Source: a bacterium (GTDB lineage Bacteria > Desulfobacterota > Deferrisomatia > Deferrisomatales > Deferrisomataceae). From it: a stretch of 35,838 nt of DNA. Made by a program: the position numbers and the translations under genes. Position 1 is the first letter of the stretch. Each line of letters opens with the position of its first letter. The notes under the pieces were generated by a model. That model was not told the origin of the DNA. It made no database searches and saw only the letters and a list, made by a program, of their open reading frames with translations. The DNA is taken from assembly GCA_027021615.1 (NCBI GenBank), contig JALUTY010000064.1:1-35838 (forward strand). The letters are read 5' to 3'. Positions 23,109-29,658 of this stretch are shown here, in pieces.

Positions 23109-23951
23109 TTACCCCGCGTAACTATGAAGGCCCGACAACACGAAATTCACCCCCCAGTACGTGAAGATCACGCACCCGAAACCGATCACCGAGAGCCACG
23201 CCAGCCGCACGCCTCGCCATCCCGCCGTAAACCGGGCATGGAGGTACGCCGCGTACACAAACCATGTGATCAGCGACCACGTCTCCTTGGGATCCCAGCT
23301 CCAGTAGGTGCCCCAAGCATAGTTGGCCCACGCAGCCCCGGTGAGAATCCCCAGGGTCAGCAACGGAAAACCCACGGCCACCGACTTGTAGGCCAGATCG
23401 TCCAGCACCTTTGCCGGGGGCAGAATGCCCGGGGCATCCTTGCCCAGCCGGGCTTCGGTGCGGTGGCGAAACAGGTACATGATGGACACGGCGAACCCCA
23501 CCGCAAACGCGGCGTACCCAAAGAAGCAGGTGACCACATGGGCGGTGAGCCAGTTGGACTGGAGGGCCGGCACCAGGGGTTGAATCTCGGCGGAGATGGC
23601 AGGGTTCAAGGACACCACTGCAATGCCCAGAAAGCCCAGGGGAGCCACGAACGCACCGATCGCCCGATAACCGTAGACGCGTTCGAACACCAGGTAGATC
23701 AACATGATCGACCAGGAGAAGAACACCATGGACTCGTACATGTTGGACAACGGGATGTACCCGTACCCGGCCTGGTGGGACTCGATCCACCGCACTGCGA
23801 TCGCGGCCGTGTTCACGAGCCACCCGGCCAGGGCGAGCCCGGTACCGATCCAGCCGGTCACCTTGGACCGGTGGACCAGGTAGACCACGTACCCAAACGT
23901 GGCCAACAGATAGAGGATCATCGCGATCCCGAACAGTTTATCGTTGATCAT
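23109..23951 (-). CDS. ccsA: Cytochrome c biogenesis protein CcsA (ResC-like)
   Basis: Integral membrane half of the System II cytochrome c synthetase; exports heme and presents it to apocytochromes. 280 residues, about eight helices. The periplasmic WWD signature is seen as AWANYAWGTYWSWDPKE followed by TWSLITWF; it is flanked by conserved histidines (SNWLTAHVV, LHARF, LSGLHSY). It follows resB by 74 bases and precedes the cytochrome by 85, the functional pairing expected. ATG start; the region just upstream contains a strong hairpin. Confidence 0.95.
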   Translation of the reverse strand: MINDKLFGIAMILYLLATFGYVVYLVHRSKVTGWIGTGLALAGWLVNTAAIAVRWIESHQAGYGYIPLSNMYESMVFFSWSIMLIYLVFERVYGYRAIGAFVAPLGFLGIAVVSLNPAISAEIQPLVPALQSNWLTAHVVTCFFGYAAFAVGFAVSIMYLFRHRTEARLGKDAPGILPPAKVLDDLAYKSVAVGFPLLTLGILTGAAWANYAWGTYWSWDPKETWSLITWFVYAAYLHARFTAGWRGVRLAWLSVIGFGCVIFTYWGVNFVLSGLHSYAG

Positions 23952-23968
23952 CGTTCCTCCGCCGGTGG

Positions 23969-24005
23969 GGCCCGGGGGAGGGCCTCGCCGAGCAGGCCCC
24001 GGGCC
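23969..24005 (-). promoter_or_regulatory. Hairpin between resB and ccsA
   Basis: Nine-bp perfect arms GGCCCGGGG and CCCCGGGCC around a 19-base loop, 17 bases upstream of the ccsA start. There is no T run after it on the minus strand, so it is more likely to affect translation or mRNA stability than to terminate. Confidence 0.45.
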
Positions 24006-24025
24006 GCGTTATAGCAACTTGGGGT

Positions 24026-25402
24026 CTACTTTTCAAAAACTTCTTGCGCCTCGGTGCACAAGTCCGCGAACCACCGCTCGAACGCGATCCGGTTGCGGCT
24101 GGCGTTGCCGCCCAGGAACACCTCGACTCCACCCCTGTCGGCCGGTCGGACCCGGGCCCACACCCGTCGGTGACTTAGGAAGAAGGCGATCATGGACCCC
24201 AGGGTGATCAGGATGCACCCGGTCCAGATGATCGGCACCCCGGGGTCCTTGGCCACCTGGAGCCCGGTGTACATCACGGTCTCCACGCCGTCGAGCCGGA
24301 TCACGTACCCGCCCAACTTCCGGTGGTTCCCCTCGGGCGCCTGGAACACCACGATGGATCGCGGATCGCCCTTCGCCGGCTGGAGCATCACCTCCACGGC
24401 CGGGCCCATCCCTTTGAAGTCCCCCGTGAGTCCCCGCAAGGCCAGCCGGTCGCCGTTCTCGAGATCCACGGTCTCCCCTCGGAGCAGCTGACGGCGGTGG
24501 AACAGGATGTTCCGCCGGGGTCCAAACACCGTCAGCCAGGCCGACTGGCCTCCGGCCTGCCCGTAGGACGACTGATAGAAGTAGATCCCCTTGTAGATGA
24601 GCGGGTGGTTGACCTCAATGCGCTTCCTCAACACCTCCCGGCCGTCCTCCAGCACGGTGAGGTCACTGATGTAGTCCCGGGGCCTGCCCGTAGGCCGACC
24701 CTGGCGGTCCGTGTAAAAAGTGACCTCGAAGTCGTCGCACCGCACCTCGAACCCCAAATCCTTCACACCGCCCCCGCGAAGACGTACCTGTCTCACGCTC
24801 TGGCCCTCGGGGATGTTCACGAAGCCCTTGAACCCCCACAGGGCCCCCACCAGGGCGCCGATGCCAAACAGGAAGAGGCTGAAGTGGGTCACGTACACGC
24901 CCATGCGGGTCCACCCGCCCCGGGTGCCCAACAGGTACACGACACCGTCGCGCTCCTCCCGGTACACCCGGCGCAGACGCCGGCGCAGCACCCCTTCGAT
25001 CGCTTCGGCCAAGGTCGCCACGTCGGCGTTTTTCACCCTCTTGGCCCACTTCTCGTGGATCGCCACCGGCTTGCCGTCGAACACCGGGTCTCGGTAGTTC
25101 ATCAGCCGCACGGCGTGGGGCAGGCGTTTTAGAGAGCAGAACGTGATGTTCACGAGGAGCAGCACGAGCAGGAGCTGGAACCACCAGGAGTGGTACATGT
25201 CGTCCAGGCCCAGGATCCGAATGACCCGGGCCACGGTCTCCCCGTACTCGCCAACGTACACCGCGAACTCCCGGTGCTGCTGGATCACGGTGCCGAACAC
25301 ACTCGTCGCTGCCAGGGCGATCAGGACCACCACACTTAGCTTGATCGAGGCGAAGAACTCGAAAAGCCTCTTGCCGAGCCCCTTGTTCGACGGCTCCTTC
25401 AA
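24026..25402 (-). CDS. resB: Cytochrome c biogenesis protein ResB
   Basis: Partner of CcsA in System II. 458 residues: TM helices near the N-terminus (SIKLSVVVLIALAATSVFG), a second at ~75 (WWFQLLLVLLLVNITFCSL), a third before a large periplasmic domain (~180-400), and a final helix (IIWTGCILITLGSMIAFFL). The motifs SIKL...GTVIQQ and VNHPLIYKGIYFYQSSYG are typical of ResB. Start set at TTG 25402 because AAAGGAGA lies just upstream; the open frame before it runs through repeat DNA. First gene of the resB-ccsA-cytochrome cluster. Confidence 0.93.
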   Translation of the reverse strand: MKEPSNKGLGKRLFEFFASIKLSVVVLIALAATSVFGTVIQQHREFAVYVGEYGETVARVIRILGLDDMYHSWWFQLLLVLLLVNITFCSLKRLPHAVRLMNYRDPVFDGKPVAIHEKWAKRVKNADVATLAEAIEGVLRRRLRRVYREERDGVVYLLGTRGGWTRMGVYVTHFSLFLFGIGALVGALWGFKGFVNIPEGQSVRQVRLRGGGVKDLGFEVRCDDFEVTFYTDRQGRPTGRPRDYISDLTVLEDGREVLRKRIEVNHPLIYKGIYFYQSSYGQAGGQSAWLTVFGPRRNILFHRRQLLRGETVDLENGDRLALRGLTGDFKGMGPAVEVMLQPAKGDPRSIVVFQAPEGNHRKLGGYVIRLDGVETVMYTGLQVAKDPGVPIIWTGCILITLGSMIAFFLSHRRVWARVRPADRGGVEVFLGGNASRNRIAFERWFADLCTEAQEVFEK

Positions 25403-25656
25403 CGGGGGTTCTCCTTTCTCGTACCTTGGGCTTTCGGCCCGCGGGAAAGCTAGGAGGCTGGGAGGCCGGAAGGCCAAAAGACTCGTTTATCTCCCGGCAG
25501 TTCGAGCAGGCCTACTGGTCACGGTCGAGGGGCAGGGGGGCTGTTGGAGATCCCTGCGCCGCCGGAGCGGGTCCCTCGCCCCGCCCACCGAGAACTCTCG
25601 GTTCGAACGCAACCCGGCACGACCACCAACAACCCACGGCGGTTGCCCCACGGCCC
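25403..25656. repeat. Repeat-filled 5' region of resB
   Basis: The stretch has a GGGCTTTCGGCCC hairpin (25428-25440), a variant of GGGCCTTCGGCCC. Octamers follow (AAGCTAGG, AGGCTGGG, AGGCCGGA, 25446-25469). A shortened copy of the long dispersed repeat lies at about 25530-25590 (GGGGGCTGTTGGAGA... then CCGCCGGAGCGGGTCC and CTCGCCCCGCCC). No gene is evident. Confidence 0.65.
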
Positions 25657-27447
25657 TCACAGCTCCCGGTGGCACTGCAGACAGCGGCCCGCCTCGCGTC
25701 GGGCGGCGGCCGGGTTGAACCCGAGCTCCACCTCCCGAAACCCCTCCTTGCGAAGCCGACTGGCCAGCTTGGGCATCTCCTCCCGGATCCGCGCCTCCGG
25801 GGTTTCCCGGTGGCCGGGGAAGGGCTGCCGGAGCCTCCGGTCCCTCAGGCGCATCACCGGAAGGGCCTCCCTGGCCAGGTCGGCGTACATGCCCAGGGCG
25901 GCCCGGCGGCCCTGCGCCATGGCCTCCACCGCGGTGGACGGCCCGGACACCGCGTCGCCGCCGGCGTACACCCGCTCCAGGCTGGTCCGCTGGGTTCGCG
26001 GGTCCACCCGGATCCGGCCGTCCCGCTCTCGGCGCAGCCCCTGGAGCGCCGGATCCGAAAGGACCGGCGAGTCCACCGTCTGCCCCAGTGCGGGAACCAC
26101 GGTGTCCGCCGCGATGACCCAGTTTCGATCCTCCACCGGCATCGGCCGGGGCCGGCCCGACTCGTCCGGCGGGCCCAGCTCCATGGTGCGGACCTCCACC
26201 TCCAAACCTTCGGCTCCGTGCCTCACCTCCACCGGGTCGGCCAGGTAGTGGAACCGGACCCCTTCCCGCAGGGCCTCCTCCACCTCCTCGGGCCGGGCCG
26301 GCATCTCGTCCCGTGTGCGCCGGTAGAGCAGGTGCACCTCCTCGGCGCCCAGACGAAGGGCCGTGCGGCACACATCCATGGCCGCGTTGCCCCCGCCCAC
26401 CACCACCACCCGTCGGCCCAGACGGGGCGGGGTCGGCCCCTTGCTGGCCCTGAGCACCTCCTGGAAGTCGGTGCAAAGATCCGCGCCCGGGATCGTCAGC
26501 CGCACCGAACGGGCCGCGCCCACGGCCAGGAACACCCCGTCGTGGTCTCGAAGGAGATCCGCCACGGACTTCCCGCCCGGCCCCACGGGTGCCCCGGTCC
26601 GGAACGCGATGCCCCGACCCCGCAGATCGGCCAGCTCCTCATCCAGGATGTACGGAGGCAGGCGGTAATCGGGAATGGTGGTGGCCAACCGTCCCCCCAG
26701 CACCTCGTCGGCCTCGTAGACCGTGACCGAGGCGCCCAGCACGCTGAGGAAGTAGGCACACGCCAACCCTGCCGGGCCCGATCCCACCACGGCCACCCGC
26801 AGCCCCCCCCCATCCAGGTGGACCACCTTGGACGGGCCGGGCTCGGGGCGACGAGCCCGCACCTGGTCGGCCATGAACCGCTTACAGCCGTTGATCGCGA
26901 CGGGCTCGCCGTCGATCCCACGCACGCATCGGGCCTCGCAGGGATGGGGACAGATACGGCCGATCACCCCCACCAGAGGGAGCTGGGTCCGCGCGAGGGC
27001 GTGGCCCTGATCGGGATCGCCGTCAAGGATGAGCTGAAGATAGTCAGGGATCGGCACACGAGCAGGGCAGGCGTTCTGGCACGGGGGGTGGGGAGGGTTG
27101 GGCCCCCATCGTGCGTCGGCCCACGCCACGGCGAGCACGAACGCGGCGGCTCCCACGAGGAACAGGTGGCCGTAGGAGAAGCCGCTCCAGACCGCTAGAA
27201 CCAGCCCGACGGCCAGGGGGAGCAGGCTCGCGAAGAGCACCCCCGTGGCCCAGCGGCGCTGGTAGATCTGTCCCGCACCGGCCGCCGCCAACGACAACCA
27301 CGCCCCCTTTGGGCGTACCCGGCGTTCCAGCGAGATCTCGTGAAGCAGCCGCTCTCGGCCGCGGAGCTTTCCCGAGCAGGTTCGGCAGCGCAGCGCCTCG
27401 CCCTTCGGCTCGATCCGGCAGAGGCTACAGTCCCAGTATCGTTCCAT
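25657..27447 (-). CDS. GltD-like FAD/NAD(P)H oxidoreductase with N-terminal zinc ribbon and membrane segments
   Basis: 596 residues. Residues 7-24 form a CxxC...CxxC zinc ribbon. Residues ~48-112 hold two or three hydrophobic segments with AGAGQIYQRRWATG, like TM2-type modules. After ~115 comes the glutamate-synthase small-subunit fold: CQNACPARVPIPDYL and GRICPHPCEARCVRG ([4Fe-4S] clusters), VAVVGSGPAGLACAYF (FAD), VVVVGGGNAAMDVCRTA (NAD(P)H) and GDAVSGPSTAVEAMAQGR. The C-terminal RCLQCHREL is the usual Cys pair of this family. It likely moves electrons between NAD(P)H and an Fe-S or quinone partner at the inner membrane. No gltB is nearby, so glutamate synthase function is unlikely. ATG start with a weak ribosome site. 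Confidence 0.88.
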   Translation of the reverse strand: MERYWDCSLCRIEPKGEALRCRTCSGKLRGRERLLHEISLERRVRPKGAWLSLAAAGAGQIYQRRWATGVLFASLLPLAVGLVLAVWSGFSYGHLFLVGAAAFVLAVAWADARWGPNPPHPPCQNACPARVPIPDYLQLILDGDPDQGHALARTQLPLVGVIGRICPHPCEARCVRGIDGEPVAINGCKRFMADQVRARRPEPGPSKVVHLDGGGLRVAVVGSGPAGLACAYFLSVLGASVTVYEADEVLGGRLATTIPDYRLPPYILDEELADLRGRGIAFRTGAPVGPGGKSVADLLRDHDGVFLAVGAARSVRLTIPGADLCTDFQEVLRASKGPTPPRLGRRVVVVGGGNAAMDVCRTALRLGAEEVHLLYRRTRDEMPARPEEVEEALREGVRFHYLADPVEVRHGAEGLEVEVRTMELGPPDESGRPRPMPVEDRNWVIAADTVVPALGQTVDSPVLSDPALQGLRRERDGRIRVDPRTQRTSLERVYAGGDAVSGPSTAVEAMAQGRRAALGMYADLAREALPVMRLRDRRLRQPFPGHRETPEARIREEMPKLASRLRKEGFREVELGFNPAAARREAGRCLQCHREL

Positions 27448-27900
27448 TCCGCCATCGAGGTTCGAGGTGAAAAGGTCGTTTCCTCCCTGCCGCGCGCCAG
27501 GCCTCTTCGGTTCCCCACCGGATCGGAATCAAATCTCCCCCCCTCCCCAGTAACTTCGGTCAACGGTCGACGGTCGTCGGTCGGGGCCTTCGGCCCGCTG
27601 GGCGGCTTCCCCGAACCGCCGCCAAGGCCTCGGGGGGCATGGGGGCTGCTGGAGAGCCGCGTGCGGCTCCTCAGCTCGCCGCGCAGCGCCTCCCACGCTC
27701 GTACCGTGAATCCGTTCGTGCCCCACCGAACGGTCATGAAACCACCGCCCGTGCCCCGTGTCTGCGCGGCGAATCTCAATGCCCGGCTTCGCACGCGGCC
27801 GGAAGCAGGCCCCATGCCCCGCCGCCGGCAATGGCCCCCGGGTCAGGGAACGTTACTTTCCCCGTTGTAGGGCCCTCCAGGGCCGAGGGGGGCTTCCCCC
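27448..27900. other. Repeat-filled gap between folE2 and the GltD-like gene
   Basis: The gap has no gene. From 27555 it has TTCGGTC, AACGGTC, GACGGTC, GTCGGTC heptamers and the GGGCCTTCGGCCC hairpin (27584-27596). It continues directly into the long dispersed repeat (27633-27897), which reaches the folE2 stop codon. 27448-27554 shows nothing recognisable and must contain the promoter of the GltD-like gene if it has one. Confidence 0.65.
27633..27897. repeat. Long dispersed repeat, copy 2 (with 86-bp tail shared with 29.3 kb)
   Basis: Matches 15445-15645 through the hairpin GAGCCG-CGTG-CGGCTC (27654-27669), CGCCGCGCAGCGCCTC, TCATGAAACCA and TGCGCGGCGAATCTCAA. The last 87 bases (27811-27897) match 29317-29402 at about 90% identity, including GCCGCCGGCAATGGCCCCCG and GAACGTTACT. 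Just before the folE2 stop it has a GGCCCT-CC-AGGGCC hairpin that could act as a terminator for folE2. Confidence 0.8.
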
Positions 27901-28671
27901 CTACCACTTCTCCACGTACGCGTACGCGTTGTGGTTATGGATGCTCTCGAAGTTCTCGGCCTCCACCGAGAACCAGGTCACGTTCGGGTCCCGCAGCAGC
28001 GCCTGCGCCACGTCCCGGACAATGTCCTCCACGAACTTGGGATTGTTGTACGCCCTTTCGGTCACGTACTTCTCGTCACTGCGTTTGAGAAGACTGAAAA
28101 CTTCACACGACGCCCGGCTCTCCACCAGGTGGATCAGGTCTTCGAGCCATACGAACTCCCGGAACCGCACGTTCACCGTAACCTGGGAGCGCTGGTTGTG
28201 GGCCCCGCCGGCGCTGATGGCCTTGGAGCAGGGGCACACGCTCGTGACCGGCACGCCCACCTCGGCCACGAGGTCGAACTCGTCCTCCTTCAGTGAGCCC
28301 TTGAGGGCACACGGATAGGCCATCAAGGACGGGGCGCGGCTCACGGGTGCCCGCTTCTCCATGAAGTAGGGGAACCGCAGCTCCAGGTGAGCAGACACCG
28401 CGTCCAACCTCTCCCGGATCGTCTCGAGAATGGGCCGCACGTTGCCCACAGCGATCCCGTGCCGGTGCTCGTTCAGGACCTCGACGAACCGGCTCATGTG
28501 GGTGCCCTTGAAGTGATGGGGCAGCCCTACGTACATGTTCACCGTGGCCACCGTGTGCTGCTCGCCGTGGGTCTTATCGAGCACGGTGATGGGGTAGACG
28601 ATGTCCTTGACCCCCACCTTGTCGATGGCGATCCGGCGGTGGTCCTTGCGGCTCTGAATGTCTTCGAGCAC
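27901..28671 (-). CDS. folE2: GTP cyclohydrolase FolE2 (type IB)
   Basis: Converts GTP to 7,8-dihydroneopterin triphosphate, the entry to folate and queuosine synthesis. 256 residues, usual for the family. SVCPCSKAIS contains the catalytic/metal Cys; GAHNQRSQVTV, SCEVFSLLKRSDEKYVTE and NFESIHNHNAYAY are the other conserved blocks. FolE2 replaces zinc-dependent FolE and often works with other metals. GTG start 4 bases after the queD stop, so the two are an operon. No Zur-like site was seen. Confidence 0.95.
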   Translation of the reverse strand: MLEDIQSRKDHRRIAIDKVGVKDIVYPITVLDKTHGEQHTVATVNMYVGLPHHFKGTHMSRFVEVLNEHRHGIAVGNVRPILETIRERLDAVSAHLELRFPYFMEKRAPVSRAPSLMAYPCALKGSLKEDEFDLVAEVGVPVTSVCPCSKAISAGGAHNQRSQVTVNVRFREFVWLEDLIHLVESRASCEVFSLLKRSDEKYVTERAYNNPKFVEDIVRDVAQALLRDPNVTWFSVEAENFESIHNHNAYAYVEKW

Positions 28672-28675
28672 GGGG

Positions 28676-29047
28676 TCAGCCCCGGATGAACGTGGCCGCG
28701 GCCCGGTTGCTCTCCCACGCCGTCACCCGGTGCACCCGCACGCCTTCCCGGTCGATCCGGCGGGCCACCTCGGCGCAGACGTACTCGGCAATCCGCTCCG
28801 ACGAGGGGTTGCGCTCCCGAAACGCATCGAGCTCGTTCAGGTAAGTGTGGTCCAGACGGGCCAACACCTCCCGGGTGGCCTGCTTCAGATCCTGGAAGTC
28901 CAGAGCCAGGTCCGTGTCGTCCAGCCGGTCGGCGCGCACCACCACCTCCACCTTCCAGTTGTGGCCGTGCAGGGCCTCGCACTGCCCCTGATACCCCCGC
29001 AGGTTGTGGGCCGCCGCGAAGTGCTCCTCAATCTTCACCTCGTACAT
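28676..29047 (-). CDS. queD: 6-carboxytetrahydropterin synthase QueD
   Basis: Second step of queuosine synthesis, from dihydroneopterin triphosphate to 6-carboxy-tetrahydropterin. 123 residues. Zinc ligands His14, His27 and His29 and catalytic Cys23 are visible in AAHNLRGYQG and CEALHGHNW; LDHTYLNE and ESNRAAATF complete the pattern (family usually ends E..AA). The pairing with folE2 supplies its substrate directly. The ATG at 29047 has AGTAGGAG upstream; the open frame before it passes through the hairpin and repeats. QueC, QueE and QueF are not in the window. Confidence 0.93.
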   Translation of the reverse strand: MYEVKIEEHFAAAHNLRGYQGQCEALHGHNWKVEVVVRADRLDDTDLALDFQDLKQATREVLARLDHTYLNELDAFRERNPSSERIAEYVCAEVARRIDREGVRVHRVTAWESNRAAATFIRG

Positions 29048-29061
29048 CGCAACTCCTACTT

Positions 29062-29086
29062 CCCCGCCTTCCGTTGGAAGGCGGGG
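29062..29086 (-). promoter_or_regulatory. Hairpin abutting the queD ribosome binding site
   Basis: A perfect 11-bp stem, CCCCGCCTTCC and GGAAGGCGGGG, with a 3-base loop. It ends one base before the AGTAGGAGTT that positions queD translation. There is no T run, so a role as terminator is unlikely; it may keep the ribosome site open or insulate it from the upstream repeats. Confidence 0.5.
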
Positions 29087-29088
29087 GG

Positions 29089-29137
29089 CTAGAAAGCTAG
29101 GAGAATTAAAAACCTCTCGGATTCCCACACGTTCTAG
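29089..29137. repeat. Octamers plus conserved 41-bp linker
   Basis: GCTAGAAA and GCTAGGAG octamers lead into a 41-base segment (29097-29137) that matches 20484-20524 at 36 of 41 positions, including CGGATTCCCACACGTTCTAG. This shows the linker is a conserved part of the composite element and not random spacer. Confidence 0.75.
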
Positions 29138-29195
29138 GCATCACCATGCCTCTTCGCCTCCACCTCATGGTCCGGGGGGCAGGAGTTTCAGGGGC

Positions 29196-29307
29196 CAGAA
29201 TTCAGAAGTCGGTGGACAGGGAGAAAGCTCTTCGGTGCCCCGAGAGGATCCCCCGGGGACCCAAACTGCTTTTCGGGATTTCCTGTCTTCTGTCCACTGA
29301 ATTCCGG
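29196..29307. repeat. Interrupted inverted repeat with CAG heptamers
   Basis: GAATTCAG and TGGACAG on the left (29198-29219) are matched in inverted order on the right (29283-29305). The left arm has a 7-base insertion. On the minus strand the right arm reads CAGTGGA, CAGAAGA, CAGGAAA in phase 7. The loop of about 60 bases contains CCCCCGGGG-like sequence. Possibly a remnant of a small repeat element. Confidence 0.5.
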
Positions 29308-29316
29308 TTTCTGAAC

Positions 29317-29402
29317 CCCATGCCCTGCCGCCGGCAATGGCCCCCGGATCAGAGAACGTTACTCTCCCCGTGGTAGGCCCCCCAGGGCCGGAGGGGGCTT
29401 CC
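29317..29402. repeat. Partial copy of the dispersed repeat tail
   Basis: About 90% identical over 86 bases to 27811-27897: CCCATGCCC(T/C)GCCGCCGG, then AATGGCCCCCGG, GAACGTTACT and GGGGGCTTCC. Most differences are transitions, fitting drift of a duplicated non-coding sequence. Confidence 0.8.
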
Positions 29403-29409
29403 ATGGAAC

Positions 29410-29550
29410 TTCGGTCTACGGTCTACGGTCGTCGGTCTGGGGCCTTCGGCCCGCTGGGCGACTAGGCGGCCAGACGGCTCTCGGATCGCGCCAAAGCTCG
29501 GGGGACACGGGTCTAAGACTCTAGTTTCTAGTCTCTAGTCTCTAGCCGGC
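29410..29550. repeat. Composite intergenic repeat element (second full copy)
   Basis: Same order as at 20408: TTCGGTC, TACGGTC, TACGGTC, GTCGGTC heptamers (29410-29437), hairpin GGGCCTTCGGCCC (29440-29452), octamer-like GCTGGGCG, ACTAGGCG, GCCAGACG, a CTCTCGGAT linker, and TCTAGTT, TCTAGTC, TCTAGTC, TCTAGCC heptamers to about 29545. Here it lies past the glycerate kinase gene, not next to a start codon. Confidence 0.8.
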
Positions 29551-29658
29551 CGGCCCCCTAGTGCCAAAAAGAACGAAGGCGGTACGGTAACACCCGGGAA
29601 AACGGATTGTCCAGTCCCAGCACCTTCGGTCCACCCGTCTGCGGTCTTCGGTCCACGA

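Larger units (their letters stand above)
29048..29658. other. 611-base gap built of repeats and hairpins
   Basis: No gene. In order: the queD leader hairpin (29062-29086); octamers and the AAAAACC...GGATTCCCACACG linker (29089-29137); an interrupted inverted repeat (29196-29307); an 86-bp copy of the dispersed repeat tail (29317-29402); a full composite element (29410-29550); and a further TTCGGTC/TGCGGTC heptamer run (29625-29655) reaching the glycerate kinase stop. Confidence 0.7.

Noticed and set aside
25657-25720. CLQCH at the C-terminus of the GltD-like protein as a c-type heme site
   Set aside because: The catalytic part is cytoplasmic, and a C-terminal Cys pair at this place is usual for the GltD-like family.
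27555-27600. GGGCCTTCGGCCC as an ordinary terminator
   Set aside because: The stem is only 5 bp, has no T run on either strand, and in at least two copies lies just upstream of a start codon; it is treated as part of the composite repeat.
29048-29140. preQ1 riboswitch before queD
   Set aside because: I looked for a short stem-loop followed by an A-rich tail pairing back near the ribosome site; only a simple GC hairpin and repeat DNA are present.
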